A DNA stretch of 64,000 bases from Microbacterium salsuginis (GTDB lineage: Bacteria; Actinomycetota; Actinomycetes; Actinomycetales; Microbacteriaceae), in NCBI RefSeq assembly GCF_012524205.1, contig NZ_JABACI010000001.1, forward strand, positions 434,001-498,000, given 5' to 3'. Shown in pieces: positions 8,048 to 17,344 of the stretch (position 1 is its first letter; each line of letters begins with the position of its first letter). Under the pieces are notes generated by a model. The model saw only the letters and a program-made list of their open reading frames with translations. It ran no database searches and was not told the origin of the DNA. A program made the translations under genes and the position numbers.

Positions 8048-9358
8048 TCAATCCCGGTACGGGCTCGCGACGAAGAGATCCTGCGCGGGGAACCTCGTGA
8101 GCACCTCGATGCCGTAGTCGGTCACCACCACCTCCTCCTCGATGCGCGCGGCCGAGAACCCGTCCGATGCGGGGCAGTACGTCTCCATCGCGAACACCAT
8201 GCCGGTCTTCAGCTCGACGGGGTCCTTCATCGAGTTCAGGCGCGAGATGATCGGCCGCTCGTGCAGTCCGAGCCCGAGTCCGTGTGCGAACTGCAGTCCG
8301 AAGGCCGCCAGCTCGTTCTCGAAGCCGAAGTCCTCCGCGCGTGGAAGCACGGCCGCGACGACATCGCTGCCCACGCCTGGCCGGATCGCGTCCAGTGCGG
8401 CATCCATCCACTCCCTCGCCTGTTTGTACGCATCGCGCTGGCTCTCCGTCGCCCATCCCACACCGAACGTGCGGTAGTAGCACGTGCGATAGCCGTTGAA
8501 CGAGTGGATGATGTCGAAGAACGCCTGATCACCCGGGCGCACGATGCGGTCGGTGAAGTTGTGCGGATGCGGGTTGCACCGTTCACCCGAGATCGCGTTG
8601 ACGGCCTCGACCTGATCACTGCCGTACTCGTAGAGCCGCTTGTTGGCCAGTGCGACGATCTCGTTCTCGCGCACGCCCGGCTTCAGCGCCTCGGCGATGT
8701 CCTGATAGACGCCGTCGACCATCGCCGCGGCCTGGTTGAGCAGCATGATCTCATCGGTGTTCTTGATCACGCGGGCGTCGAGCATCGCCTGCTGTGCATC
8801 CGCGACGCGAAGTCCCTGCCGCTGCATCTCGAACAGGAACGGCGGCTCGATGATGTCGACCCCGACAGGTGCGTCCGCGAGTCCTTCGGCGCGAAGCAGC
8901 GAGACGATCTCGGCCACCGCGTCGCGCATCAGCCCGGCGCCGTCGGGATCGACTGCCCCTCGGAAGCCGAGGAAGCCGGCGCGGTAGTTCTCGTCGGGCA
9001 CCCAGTCGGAGTAGAGCTTGTGGTGACGCACCGCCGACCCGAAGTCCCACAGGATCGGATCCCGCCCGCGCATCAGCAGGGCGTACCGGATCATCTTGTC
9101 GCCGAGGGCGCCGCCGATCCAGGTCTGGGTCGTGTAACGGATGTTGTAGAAGTCGAACAGCAGGAAGGCGCCGCACTCGGATGCCTCGAGGGCAGCCTTC
9201 GCGCGGTCGAGCCGGTACGCGCGCAGTCGTTCGAAGTCCACGCGGTGCTCGTAGTCCACCGCGTTCTGCCCCGGCGCTCCGAGCGGTCGCACACCGGGCG
9301 GGCGGGAGACGGGACGCTCGAAGCGTCCGCTCCTCGGGTGCCCATGACCTGCCCCCAT
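8048..9358 (-). CDS. M24-family (Xaa-Pro peptidase/creatinase fold) hydrolase, copy 1
   Basis: A 436-residue pita-bread-fold protein. The N-terminal domain has FDFYNIRYTTQTWI; the C-terminal catalytic domain has ISGERCNPHPHNF, FFDIIHSFNGYRTCYYRTF, FAHGLGLGLHERP, MVFAMETY and ARIEEEVVVT. Metallo-members use five ligands (Asp, Asp, His, Glu, Glu). Here the first Asp, the His and both Glu are in place, but the second Asp (in the usual GY..D.TRTF) is Cys, and the following Thr is Tyr. That resembles the situation in creatinase, a metal-free member of this fold, so a C-N hydrolase acting on a small molecule is as likely as a peptidase. The ATG overlaps the preceding stop (TGATG). A paralogue at 17447-18835 shares all these features. 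Confidence 0.85.
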   Translation of the reverse strand: MGAGHGHPRSGRFERPVSRPPGVRPLGAPGQNAVDYEHRVDFERLRAYRLDRAKAALEASECGAFLLFDFYNIRYTTQTWIGGALGDKMIRYALLMRGRDPILWDFGSAVRHHKLYSDWVPDENYRAGFLGFRGAVDPDGAGLMRDAVAEIVSLLRAEGLADAPVGVDIIEPPFLFEMQRQGLRVADAQQAMLDARVIKNTDEIMLLNQAAAMVDGVYQDIAEALKPGVRENEIVALANKRLYEYGSDQVEAVNAISGERCNPHPHNFTDRIVRPGDQAFFDIIHSFNGYRTCYYRTFGVGWATESQRDAYKQAREWMDAALDAIRPGVGSDVVAAVLPRAEDFGFENELAAFGLQFAHGLGLGLHERPIISRLNSMKDPVELKTGMVFAMETYCPASDGFSAARIEEEVVVTDYGIEVLTRFPAQDLFVASPYRD

Positions 9359-10293
9359 CAGGAGTCCCCGAGACCGTCGGTGACCTCGGCGTTCTCCGAT
9401 GCGATGTCCAGCCCGGAACCGTGCGCGATCGTGAGGATCAGCGACGCGAAGTCCTGGTCGACGTTGCCGTTGCCGACCTCCTGAGCGACGAGATTTCGCG
9501 TCACGCTCGCGAGCGGCATGACGACGCCCAGCTCCTTGGCCGCGGCGAGACCGAGGTCGAAGTCCTTCTGCAGCAGCACGTTCGTGAACGTCGGCGTGAA
9601 GTCGAGGTTCACCAGCGCCGGCGTCTTGTACTGCGTGAAGACCGACCCCATGACCGAGTCGTTCAGGAACGCCAGGAAGGCCTCGCGCGTGACGCCGGCC
9701 TTCTCGGCGAGCACCGTGATCTCTGCGAGCGACTGGATGACGACACCGAGGAAGACGTTGTGCGCGATCTTGACGACACGCGCGAGCTCCGCATCGCCCA
9801 CATACGTCACCCCGCGTCCCCATGTGCGCAGCAGAGGTTCGACCTCGTCGTAGGCCTGCCGGGGGCCGGATGCGGCGACGGTGAGCTTTCCCGCGGCGAT
9901 CACCTTCGGGTTGCCCGAGACCGGTGTGGCGAGAAACCCGACACCGCGCCCCTCCGCCACCGAACGCACCGTCTCGGAGGCTTCGACCGACACGGTCGAC
10001 GCGTCCCCGATGATCCGCGGTGCGCGCGACGGGTCGCTCAAGAGCCCGTCCGCACCGAGCATCACGGTCTCGAGGTCCTTCGACGCGGACACCATGCTGA
10101 ACACGATGTCCCGGTCGGCGAGGTCGACGGGACGGTCGACGATGGTGGCGCCGTACTCCGTGAGCGGCTCCGCCTTGGCTCGTGTGCGGTTGTACACAGC
10201 GACCGGGTATCCGGCGTCGAGCAGGCGCTTGGCGAGCTGGAAGCCCATCCGTCCCGCGCCGATCCATCCCACCGTGGGCTTGGCATCCGTCAT
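9358..10293 (-). CDS. 3-hydroxyisobutyrate dehydrogenase-family NAD(P) oxidoreductase
   Basis: A 311-residue beta-hydroxyacid dehydrogenase. Evidence: N-terminal dinucleotide motif GWIGAGRMGFQLAKRLL (9-25), an NRTRAK turn after the second strand that suggests NADP preference, the substrate-binding DASTVSVE (97-104), and the catalytic lysine/asparagine pair in VVKIAHNVFLG (K175, N179). Family members oxidise 3-hydroxyisobutyrate, tartronate semialdehyde or related 3-hydroxy acids, or reduce imines. It is sandwiched between Rid and M24 genes in the long minus-strand unit, 44 bases after the Rid gene. The substrate is probably a 2- or 3-hydroxy acid or imine intermediate of the island pathway (inference). 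Confidence 0.88.
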   Translation of the reverse strand: MTDAKPTVGWIGAGRMGFQLAKRLLDAGYPVAVYNRTRAKAEPLTEYGATIVDRPVDLADRDIVFSMVSASKDLETVMLGADGLLSDPSRAPRIIGDASTVSVEASETVRSVAEGRGVGFLATPVSGNPKVIAAGKLTVAASGPRQAYDEVEPLLRTWGRGVTYVGDAELARVVKIAHNVFLGVVIQSLAEITVLAEKAGVTREAFLAFLNDSVMGSVFTQYKTPALVNLDFTPTFTNVLLQKDFDLGLAAAKELGVVMPLASVTRNLVAQEVGNGNVDQDFASLILTIAHGSGLDIASENAEVTDGLGDS

Positions 10294-10337
10294 GAGCGTC
10301 TCCTTGTTGTGTCAGTGGTGAAAGCGAGGACTGCCGT

Positions 10338-10799
10338 CTACGCCGGCGCGGCCGCGACGACGTGGAATTCGAACCGCAGGCGGCGATCCGTCGCCAGGCG
10401 GGTGACCTGAACAGTCGTGCTGGTGGGGATGTGGCCTCCGAACCACTCCGCCTGGTGCGCGTTCACGACGTCCTGGTCGGCCTCGACATCGGTGAAGAAG
10501 CGGATCATGTTCACCACGTCGTGTCGCCGGCAGCCGGCCGCGATCAACGCCTGGTCCAGATGCTCGAAGGCGTTGCGCACCTGCCCAGCGGCATCCGTCG
10601 GCATCGAATCGAACACCTCGGGCACGTGGGGGTGGTCGTGATAGACGGGCGCCCCGGTCACGCCGCTGATGAAGACCAGGCGGGCGTTCGACACCGTGCG
10701 GATGGCGGGCACGAACGGACTCACGATGGAATCGTCGAAGCCCTCGTGGTGGATGATGTCGGCGTTTCCGACGCGGCGGGGTTCGGGGATCTGGCTCAT
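10338..10799 (-). CDS. Rid-family (YjgF/UK114) protein lacking the canonical arginine
   Basis: A 153-residue trimer-forming chorismate-mutase-like fold protein. The body is typical: LVFISGVTGAPV, a QVRNAFEHLDQALIAAG helix and the VTRLATDRRLRFEFHVVAA strand. RidA proper deaminates reactive enamines/imines and needs an Arg in a PARS-like segment before the last strand; here the equivalent segment is IPTSTTVQV, with no Arg, as in the Rid4-7 subgroups, which occur in catabolic clusters and have other or unknown hydrolytic roles. Start ATG 10799 was chosen over an upstream in-frame ATG at 10916, which would overlap the amidohydrolase gene. It lies between that amidohydrolase and the dehydrogenase in the long minus unit. 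Confidence 0.85.
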   Translation of the reverse strand: MSQIPEPRRVGNADIIHHEGFDDSIVSPFVPAIRTVSNARLVFISGVTGAPVYHDHPHVPEVFDSMPTDAAGQVRNAFEHLDQALIAAGCRRHDVVNMIRFFTDVEADQDVVNAHQAEWFGGHIPTSTTVQVTRLATDRRLRFEFHVVAAAPA

Positions 10800-10825
10800 G
10801 CTCGTCGTTCCTCTCGTCGGGCGGC

Positions 10826-12475
10826 TCAGCCGCCGAGCCCTCCCGCGTCGTGGGTGACGCGGCCGTTCATGATGGTCAGTTCGCTGAGGATGTCGCGGAG
10901 GTCGTCGTCCGCGCACGCGAACGGGTCGCGGTCGGGCACGCAGAGGTCGGCGTCATAACCGGGCAGGATCCGCCCACGGTGCCCCTGCTCGCCGGTGAAC
11001 CACGCGGCGTCCCGCGTGTAGGTCGCGATCGCGGCCGAGCGCGACAGCCGGTGCGCGGCCGCGCGCTCACCCCGGCCGTTCAGCGTGCCGCCGGTCACCA
11101 GCCACCAGATCGACGCCCACGGCGAGAACCAGTTCGCACGCGTCGCGTCGGTGCCGCCGCCGATCGGGATCCCGAGCTCGCGCATGTCGCCGATGGGGGG
11201 CGCTGAGGCCGTCGCCGCTGCTCCCCACGCCGAGACGTAGTCGCCGCCCTTGAGCAGCAGGCGGTTCTGCACGAGGATGCCGGCGCCGAGACGCGCGACG
11301 CGTTCCAGGCTCCCACGCGAGGCCTCGTCGGCGTGCACGATCGACCAGCCACGGCCGGCGACGAGGCCGGTCTCATGCTCGACGCGCTCCCAGGCATCCA
11401 GGATCCGCCGGAGAGTGGTCTCGAGCACCGCGTGGATGCTCATCCGCCATCCCCTCGTCGCGCACAGCCGAACCACCTCGACCAGTTCGGCGAAGGCCCC
11501 GTCCTCGATGGCGAACGGTTCGAACCCCTCCATGTCATGGCAGCCCAGGTGAGGGATCTCGCCGATGCCCGCCACTCGCAGCATGCTGTCACCCATGTCG
11601 GGCTGCAGGAGCGTGGTCAGAGACTCGACATCGGCCACCTCGCCGCCGCGCGTCCACGCCGAGTGGAAGAGGCGTGCGCGAACGTCGAGTCCGCCGTTGC
11701 GCCACACCGCGTACAGGGGATCGTAGTCGCGCGGCGTGACGAGGAGCCCTCCCCCGTCGACGAAGCCGGTGAGGCCGTGCCGCGCGAAGACGGAGCACAT
11801 CGCTCGCACACCCGCCTCGGACTCCGGTGCGTCCACGCGCAGCGCGAGCGCGAGCGGCACCGCGAACGCACCGACTCCGCGAAGCTCACCGGTGAGCGAA
11901 CCGGATGCGTCTCGCACGAGCGTTCCGCGATCGGGGTCGGTCGAATCGTCGTCGAGGCCACAGGCCCGCAGGCCCGCCGAGTTCAGGACGCCGCGGTCGT
12001 ACAGCTCCTGGACGTAGACGGGATTGTCCGGGGCCGCCGCGTCGAGCTCGGCGCGGGTGGGCGCCCGGCCCTCGGCGAGCTGAGACGAATGCCATCCGCC
12101 GACCACCGACACCCATGCGCCGGGTCCGCGGTCCCTGGCGTCGTCGCGAACCCGGGCGAGCGCCTCGGCGATGGAGCGGACATCTTCCCAGTGCATCGTG
12201 CGCGTCCACGAGACCCCGCCACGCACGGCGTGGATATGGGAGTCGTTCAGCCCGGGCAGCAGCCGGCGTCCGCCCAGGTCGATCGTGCGCGCGCTGAGAG
12301 GGCGCAACGGCGCCAGGTCGTCGTCGGATCCCACGGCGATGATGCGCCCGCCTGCGACGGCGACGGACTGCGCCTCAGCGGCGGACTCATCCGTGCCGGC
12401 GAACGTCGTCACGCGTCCGTGATGCAGCAGCAGATCCACCACGGGAAGAGACCGCGGCGCGGCGTCGGTGTGCAC
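10826..12475 (-). CDS. Amidohydrolase, amidohydrolase-3 (YtcJ) type
   Basis: A 549-residue metal-dependent TIM-barrel hydrolase with a flanking beta-sandwich. The metal HxH follows strand 1 in LPGLNDSHIHAV (H80, H82); later marks are TGFVDGGG, MSIHAVLETT, WSIVHADEA and the strand-8 Asp in IPIGGGTDATRANWF. The C-terminus returns to the sandwich (ILPGYDADLCVPDRDPF, TIMNGRVTHDAG). Substrates in this branch are amides, N-acyl or cyclic C-N bonds and sometimes exocyclic amines. GTG start at 12475; LivF ends 13 bases upstream, so the gene is in the transporter unit, which fits hydrolysis of the imported compound. Confidence 0.88.
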   Translation of the reverse strand: MHTDAAPRSLPVVDLLLHHGRVTTFAGTDESAAEAQSVAVAGGRIIAVGSDDDLAPLRPLSARTIDLGGRRLLPGLNDSHIHAVRGGVSWTRTMHWEDVRSIAEALARVRDDARDRGPGAWVSVVGGWHSSQLAEGRAPTRAELDAAAPDNPVYVQELYDRGVLNSAGLRACGLDDDSTDPDRGTLVRDASGSLTGELRGVGAFAVPLALALRVDAPESEAGVRAMCSVFARHGLTGFVDGGGLLVTPRDYDPLYAVWRNGGLDVRARLFHSAWTRGGEVADVESLTTLLQPDMGDSMLRVAGIGEIPHLGCHDMEGFEPFAIEDGAFAELVEVVRLCATRGWRMSIHAVLETTLRRILDAWERVEHETGLVAGRGWSIVHADEASRGSLERVARLGAGILVQNRLLLKGGDYVSAWGAAATASAPPIGDMRELGIPIGGGTDATRANWFSPWASIWWLVTGGTLNGRGERAAAHRLSRSAAIATYTRDAAWFTGEQGHRGRILPGYDADLCVPDRDPFACADDDLRDILSELTIMNGRVTHDAGGLGG

Positions 12476-12488
12476 GTCGTCCTCCGCC

Positions 12489-13202
12489 TCAGATGCTCAG
12501 GTGCTTCTCGAGCACCCGGCCGTCGGCGCGCAGCTCTGCGGGAGAACCCGACCACGCGATGGTGCCCGAGTCGTCGATCACGATGACATGCTCCGCGATG
12601 TCGAGCGCGAGGTCGACGTTCTGCTCGGCGATCAGGATCGAGAGGCCAGAGGTGCGCAGGCCCGCGAGCCGGTCCTGGATGACGTCGAGCACGCTGGGGG
12701 CGAGCCCCTCGCTCGGTTCATCCATGATGAGAAGCGTCGGATTCGTCATGAGGGCTCGGCCGATCGCGAGCATCTGCTGCTCGCCTCCCGACAGCGACCG
12801 CGCCATCGAGCCGGAGCGCTCGGCGAGGCGCGGAAAGAACTCGAACACGCGCTCGACGGTCCACGTCTCGCCCCGCGACGGCTTCGACCGCCGGACCACG
12901 GTGAGATTCTCCAGCGTCGTGAGGGAGCCGAACACGCGACGCCCCTGAGGGACGATGGCGATTCCGGCCCTCGAGATCAGATGACTCGGCTTGCGCGTGA
13001 TGTCGACGCCGTCGTACTCGATCGTGCCGTGCTGCACGGTCGGTGGCCGAAGTCCGCAGATCGTGCGCACCAGTGTCGTCTTGCCCATCCCGTTGCGCCC
13101 CAGCAATGCCACGGACTGACCGTCGGCGACCGCGAAGTCCACGCCGTGCAGCACGCCCGCGGTCGCGTACCCCGCGTGCAGTCCCTTGACCTGAAGAGTC
13201 AC
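12489..13202 (-). CDS. livF: Branched-chain amino-acid-type ABC transporter ATPase (LivF)
   Basis: A 237-residue ATP-binding subunit. Walker A is GRNGMGKTT, the signature is LSGGEQQ, Walker B is LLIMDEPSEGLAPS and the switch region is ILIAEQN. The VPQGRRVFGSLTTLENL segment is characteristic of LivF rather than LivG. GTG at 13202 overlaps the LivG stop as GTGA; a longer in-frame reading would lie inside LivG. It pairs with LivG to power uptake through LivH/LivM. The cargo of this Liv-type system is not necessarily an amino acid: related systems carry urea, amides and aromatic acids. Confidence 0.93.
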   Translation of the reverse strand: MTLQVKGLHAGYATAGVLHGVDFAVADGQSVALLGRNGMGKTTLVRTICGLRPPTVQHGTIEYDGVDITRKPSHLISRAGIAIVPQGRRVFGSLTTLENLTVVRRSKPSRGETWTVERVFEFFPRLAERSGSMARSLSGGEQQMLAIGRALMTNPTLLIMDEPSEGLAPSVLDVIQDRLAGLRTSGLSILIAEQNVDLALDIAEHVIVIDDSGTIAWSGSPAELRADGRVLEKHLSI

Positions 13203-14002
13203 TTCTTGTCGCGCCTTCCCAGATAGATCTCCTTCACCGTCGGGTGGTCGCGGACCTCGTCCGGGGTGCCGGTGACGACGTGCTTGCCGTTCTCCATGCA
13301 CATGACGCGATCGGTGAGGCCGAGGGCGAGGGTCATGTCGTGCTCGATGAGGAGGATGGGGAGCGTGCGAGGGAGCTCCTCGATGAGGCGGCGGAGGGTG
13401 GTCCGCTCCACGGCGCTCAAACCGGCGGCGGGCTCGTCGAGCAGCAGGATCGTCGGGCGACTCACCAGCGCCATCGCGATCTCGAGCTGGCGCTGCTCGC
13501 CGTGGGACAGATCCGCGACCGTGTCGTCGCGGCGTGCGTGAAGCCCCACCGACTCCAGCATCATGGTCGACTCCTGGGTCACCTCGTCGCGCCGGCCCTG
13601 CACGCGCCAGAACACCCGCGCCTTCGGGGATCCGCCCCGCGCCGCGACGCGGACGTTGTCGAGAACGGTCATCTCGCGGAACAGGTTGGAGACCTGGAAG
13701 GTGCGGCCGACACCCAGGCGGGCTCGGCGCGCCGTCGACAGCTTGGTGACGTCGCGGCCGAACAGCTCGATGGTGCCCGTCGTGGGACCGACGTCGCCCG
13801 CGATCATCTTGAACAGCGTGGTCTTGCCGGCACCGTTCGGCCCGATGACCCCCATCCGCTCACCGGGGGCCAGGTCGAGCGAGATGTCGTCGACCGCCTG
13901 CACGCCGCCGTACCGCTTGCCGAGGCCCGCGACGACGAGCGCGGGGGCTGGGGCCCCGGACCCTGCCGGATCCGGGGCCTTCGCCGTCGTCGCTTCTGTC
14001 AC
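13199..14002 (-). CDS. livG: Branched-chain amino-acid-type ABC transporter ATPase (LivG)
   Basis: A 267-residue ATPase: Walker A GPNGAGKTT, signature LSHGEQRQ, Walker B ILLLDEPAAGLS, H-loop LIEHDM. The ARLGVGRTFQVSNLFREMTVLDNV segment marks the LivG branch. The GTG at 14002 overlaps the binding-protein stop (GTGA), and a short Ala/Pro-rich N-terminal extension precedes the ATPase domain. It is the heterodimer partner of the LivF ATPase encoded next. Confidence 0.93.
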   Translation of the reverse strand: MTEATTAKAPDPAGSGAPAPALVVAGLGKRYGGVQAVDDISLDLAPGERMGVIGPNGAGKTTLFKMIAGDVGPTTGTIELFGRDVTKLSTARRARLGVGRTFQVSNLFREMTVLDNVRVAARGGSPKARVFWRVQGRRDEVTQESTMMLESVGLHARRDDTVADLSHGEQRQLEIAMALVSRPTILLLDEPAAGLSAVERTTLRRLIEELPRTLPILLIEHDMTLALGLTDRVMCMENGKHVVTGTPDEVRDHPTVKEIYLGRRDKK

Positions 14003-15300
14003 TCGAGCCCCTGGAAGGTCTGCGAGTACGTCGGCTGCGCGAGCGCCTCTTCGGGCGTGCGCCCGAGCCACTGGTCGACGTCCTCGAAGGTGGCGATCGG
14101 GACGTTGTACAGGTTCCCGTCGTCGAGCTTCTCCACCTCGCGGATGTAGACCGGACCGACCGTGTTGTTGTACTCGTCCCACTGGACGCGGCCGAAGATG
14201 CTGTCCTCGAAGGTGTACTCGGTGATGGCCGACACCAGCTCCTCGCCCGTCACCAGACCGTTCTCCTCCAGCACCGATGCCACGAGCGACGCCGTGATGT
14301 AGCCGCCGGCCACATAGGCGCCAGGAACCTTGCCATCCGAGAACTCCTTGTAGGCCTCGATGAACTCGGTGACGACCTCGCTGTCACGTCCCTCCGCCCA
14401 GTAGCTGATGGACTTCAGGCCGATGATCGAGTCGCCCATCGTGCGCAGCGTCCCCTGGTCGGCGGCGCAGCAGTTCACCAGGAGCTTGTCCATGTCGAGA
14501 CCGAGGCCGAGGTACGCGTTGAGGAAGTTCGGACCGGGTGCGCCACCGGCGGTCGCGACATACACGACATCGGCATCCGCCGCCTGGATCTGCGACGCAT
14601 AGGTCGAGAAGTCCGTCGTCGAGTTCGGGAACCAGATCTGCTCGACGACCTCTCCGCCATTCTCGACGAAGCCCTGCACGAATCCTGCGCACGACTCCCA
14701 GCCGAATGCGTAGTCGGCGCAGAGCGTGACCGCCGTGTCGAATCCGCCCTCGGTGGCCGCCCACTCGCCGCCGGGGTAGTTCGCCTGCGATCCACCCATC
14801 GAGCCGGTGCGAACGGTGAGGTCGTTGGCGTTGCGCTGCGTGAGGTCGTCGGATGCCGCCACCGGATGGAGGTTCGGCACCCCGACACTTGCCGTGTACT
14901 CGGCGACGGCGAGCGCGGTGTTGGCGATCAGGGGGCCGACGATCACGTCGACCTCGTCCTGCTCGACCAGCTTGCGCGCCTTCGTGAGGGAGGTCTCCGG
15001 GTTGCCCGCATCATCCTCGACGATGGTCTCGATCGTGACGCCGTTCACCTCGTTGCCCTGGGTCTCCCAGTACAGGTTCCAGCCGTCCACCATCTCCTGG
15101 CCGGCGACGGCGAAGTTGCCGGTCGTCGGCGAGATGTAGCCCACCTTGAGGGCTCCGGTCTCACCGGCGGGCGCGGACGCGTCCCCCGACGGCTCGGCGG
15201 CTCCGGGCGGTGCGCAGGCCGTCAGGGCGAGCGCAGCGGCGGCGGCGATTCCCGCGGCGGCCACGGCTCGGCGGCGCAGGAAGGTCGACGTTGACTTCAT
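13999..15300 (-). CDS. ABC transporter substrate-binding lipoprotein (Leu/Ile/Val or urea/amide type)
   Basis: A 433-residue type-I periplasmic-binding-fold lipoprotein. The signal peptide has a twin-Arg-rich start (FLRRRAVAAAG), hydrophobic core and lipobox LTAC (C29), followed by a Ser/Ala/Pro spacer. The mature part starts LKVGYISPTTGNFAVAGQEM and contains VDVIVGPLIAN and the hinge typical of the LivJ/UrtA/AmiC group. It sits between permease and ATPase genes (LivH, LivM, binding protein, LivG, LivF order), with 4-base overlaps at both ends, so it is produced in step with the membrane parts. Two adjacent cysteines (LLVNCCAADQ) and others could form a disulfide outside the cell. Ligand unknown. 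Confidence 0.9.
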   Translation of the reverse strand: MKSTSTFLRRRAVAAAGIAAAAALALTACAPPGAAEPSGDASAPAGETGALKVGYISPTTGNFAVAGQEMVDGWNLYWETQGNEVNGVTIETIVEDDAGNPETSLTKARKLVEQDEVDVIVGPLIANTALAVAEYTASVGVPNLHPVAASDDLTQRNANDLTVRTGSMGGSQANYPGGEWAATEGGFDTAVTLCADYAFGWESCAGFVQGFVENGGEVVEQIWFPNSTTDFSTYASQIQAADADVVYVATAGGAPGPNFLNAYLGLGLDMDKLLVNCCAADQGTLRTMGDSIIGLKSISYWAEGRDSEVVTEFIEAYKEFSDGKVPGAYVAGGYITASLVASVLEENGLVTGEELVSAITEYTFEDSIFGRVQWDEYNNTVGPVYIREVEKLDDGNLYNVPIATFEDVDQWLGRTPEEALAQPTYSQTFQGLE

Positions 15301-16382
15301 GACAGATCCTCTCGACGTGCTTGCTGTGTGTGTGATGCATCGGACCCGGGTGGTTCCGGTGGTGGTCCTCCGTCACCCGGTGGTGCGGAGGTGGGACGCC
15401 TGCGAAGGCGATTGACGAGCTTGCGCGTGCTCCCGGCGATGCCGGCGCGCGCGAAGAGGATGACGAGGATGAAGATGAGCCCCAGGACCGTCGGCCAGCG
15501 GTCGACGTAACTCGACAGCACGGTCTCGACCAGGACGACGACGGCGGCGCCGATGAGCGGGCCGAGGAGCGTGCCGATGCCGCCCAGGATCACCATGACG
15601 ATGAGGTGGACGGAGCGGTCGACGCCTGCCGACGACGGGCTCACGAAATGCGTGTGCCACACCGACAGGAGTCCGGCCAGGCCCGCTACCGTGCCCGAGA
15701 TCATGAAAGCGCTCAGCTTGTAGGAGGCGACGCTGTAGCCGAGGCTCCGCATGCGGCTCTCGCTGTCGCGGACGCCGCGCAGACTCGCGCCGAACGGCGA
15801 GTTGCCGACCACCCAGAGCGCCGCGGTCAGCACGACGAAGGCACCCAGCACCACGTAATAGAACATCCAGTACGACGCCATCCACTCAGGGCGCTGGATG
15901 CCCGAGATCCCGTTCTCTCCGCCGGTCACCGACGACAGCCGGAAGGCCAGGCCGTAGATGAGCATCCCGACGGCCAGCGTCACCATGAGGAAGTAGATGC
16001 CGTTGGTCCGCATCGACAGCAGTCCGTAGACGAGCGAGACGAAGAGGGTCAGACCGAGTGCGAAGACGACCTGCATCCCCGGATCGAACCCCTGCCGGGA
16101 GGCCCAGCCCGCGCCGTAGGCGGCTGCCGCGGCGATTCCGGCGTGACCGAGCGACACCATCCCGCCCTGACCGGCCAGGAAGTTGACGCTGGAGGCCAGC
16201 GTCGCCGCGATGAGGATCGTCGAGGTCAGCGAGACCGCGAATCCCGAGACGCCCAGGTAGGGCAAGGCGATCGCGAGGACCAGCAGTGCGCCCAGCAGCA
16301 CGAGGTTGATCGTCATGGCCCGGGAGTTGCGCGGGATGCCGAAGGTCCGGACCGTCTTGGTCTCGACGATGCGGTTGCTCAT
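15297..16382 (-). CDS. livM: Branched-chain amino-acid-type ABC transporter permease (LivM)
   Basis: A 361-residue permease with about nine to ten membrane segments starting at residue 26 (a TINLVLLGALLVLAIALPYL run). LivM marks are NFLAGQGGMVSLGHAGI, SMRTNGIYFLMVTLA, ENGISGI and the cytoplasmic EAA-like SPFGASLRGVRDSESRMRSLGY loop. The C-terminal 35 residues are hydrophilic and Pro-rich. ATG 16382 overlaps the LivH stop (TGATG). Confidence 0.93.
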   Translation of the reverse strand: MSNRIVETKTVRTFGIPRNSRAMTINLVLLGALLVLAIALPYLGVSGFAVSLTSTILIAATLASSVNFLAGQGGMVSLGHAGIAAAAAYGAGWASRQGFDPGMQVVFALGLTLFVSLVYGLLSMRTNGIYFLMVTLAVGMLIYGLAFRLSSVTGGENGISGIQRPEWMASYWMFYYVVLGAFVVLTAALWVVGNSPFGASLRGVRDSESRMRSLGYSVASYKLSAFMISGTVAGLAGLLSVWHTHFVSPSSAGVDRSVHLIVMVILGGIGTLLGPLIGAAVVVLVETVLSSYVDRWPTVLGLIFILVILFARAGIAGSTRKLVNRLRRRPTSAPPGDGGPPPEPPGSDASHTQQARREDLS

Positions 16383-17248
16383 CAAGCTGCCTTTCCGAAC
16401 AGGCCGGTCGGGCGCAGCACCAGCACGAGCGCCATCGGCAGGAAGATCGTGAAGTACGCCAGCTCGGGTATCCACGCCTTCGCGAAGGCGTCGATGAGCC
16501 CGATGAGGATGCTTCCGATGGCGGCGCCGGGGATGCTGCCGAGGCCGCCGATGATGATGACGACAAGCGCGTACAGCAGGACTTCGTTCTGAACACCCGG
16601 GAGGATGCTCTGCACTCCCGCTCCGATCGTGCCGCCGATGGCGGCGAGAGCTGCCCCGACGACGAACATGCCGGTGAACACCCACTTGATGTTGATGCCC
16701 ATCGCGGTGATGATCTCGCGGTCGTCCACGCCGGCCCGCACGATCGCACCGACACGCGTCTTGTACTGCACCAGCGCGAGCGCCAGCCCGATGACCACCG
16801 CGACGGCGATCACGAAGATGCGGTACCAGGGGTAGATGAACTCGCCGATCATCAGGGCGCCGGGGATCTTCACCGAAGCCGGCAGATTCTGCGGGTCACC
16901 GCCGAAGACGGCGAGACAGAGATCGGCGATCACGAACGAGACGCCGATGGTCAGCAGGACTTCGGGCATCTCCTGGCCACGCACGAACCGGAGCAGCACG
17001 ACCTCCACGATGAAGGCCGTCCCCGCGACCACGATGATCGCGACGATCACGGCGAGCAGCAGGTTTCCGGTCAGCGTCGCGATGACGACGCCGATGTACC
17101 CGCCCAGCATGTAGAACGCGCCGTGCGCCATGTTGACGATCCGCATGAGACCGAACACGAGCGTCAGACCGCTCGCGAGCAGAAAGAGGAGAGCGCCGAA
17201 GCTCAATCCGTTGAGCACCTGTTGTGCCAGGAAGACGGGTTCGAACAC
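16382..17248 (-). CDS. livH: Branched-chain amino-acid-type ABC transporter permease (LivH)
   Basis: A 288-residue permease; marks are FLAQQVLNGLSFGALLFLLA, FGLMRIVNMAHGAFYMLGGY, the EAA-like loop TRVGAIVRAGVDDREIITAMGI and the C-terminal GLGSIPGAAIGSILIGLIDAF. I prefer the GTG at 17248: GGAAGG lies 12 bases upstream and the protein then matches the usual LivH length. An in-frame TTG at 17335 would add 29 residues, but that TTG is also the first three bases of the TTGACA promoter box, so it is probably untranslated. This is the first gene of the long minus-strand unit (transporter, amidohydrolase, Rid, dehydrogenase, M24). Confidence 0.9.
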   Translation of the reverse strand: MFEPVFLAQQVLNGLSFGALLFLLASGLTLVFGLMRIVNMAHGAFYMLGGYIGVVIATLTGNLLLAVIVAIIVVAGTAFIVEVVLLRFVRGQEMPEVLLTIGVSFVIADLCLAVFGGDPQNLPASVKIPGALMIGEFIYPWYRIFVIAVAVVIGLALALVQYKTRVGAIVRAGVDDREIITAMGINIKWVFTGMFVVGAALAAIGGTIGAGVQSILPGVQNEVLLYALVVIIIGGLGSIPGAAIGSILIGLIDAFAKAWIPELAYFTIFLPMALVLVLRPTGLFGKAA

Positions 17249-17306
17249 CGATGTATCGGACCTTCCACGTCGTCGGGGAGTGCCTGCGGGACCGCTGGTG
17301 CCCCCC

Positions 17307-17335
17307 AGTGAACCAATGCTTCTCACCTCTGTCAA
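17307..17335 (-). promoter_or_regulatory. Promoter of the liv-amidohydrolase unit
   Basis: A consensus -35 TTGACA (minus strand, 17335-17330) is followed after 17 bp by TTCACT (17312-17307), a weak -10. The poor -10 and the palindrome immediately upstream of the -35 suggest an activated or repressible promoter. Confidence 0.55.
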
Positions 17336-17344
17336 GTGTCACTG

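Noticed and set aside
17249..17335. LivH start at TTG 17335
   Set aside because: The TTG coincides with the TTGACA -35 box, and GTG 17248 gives the normal family length.
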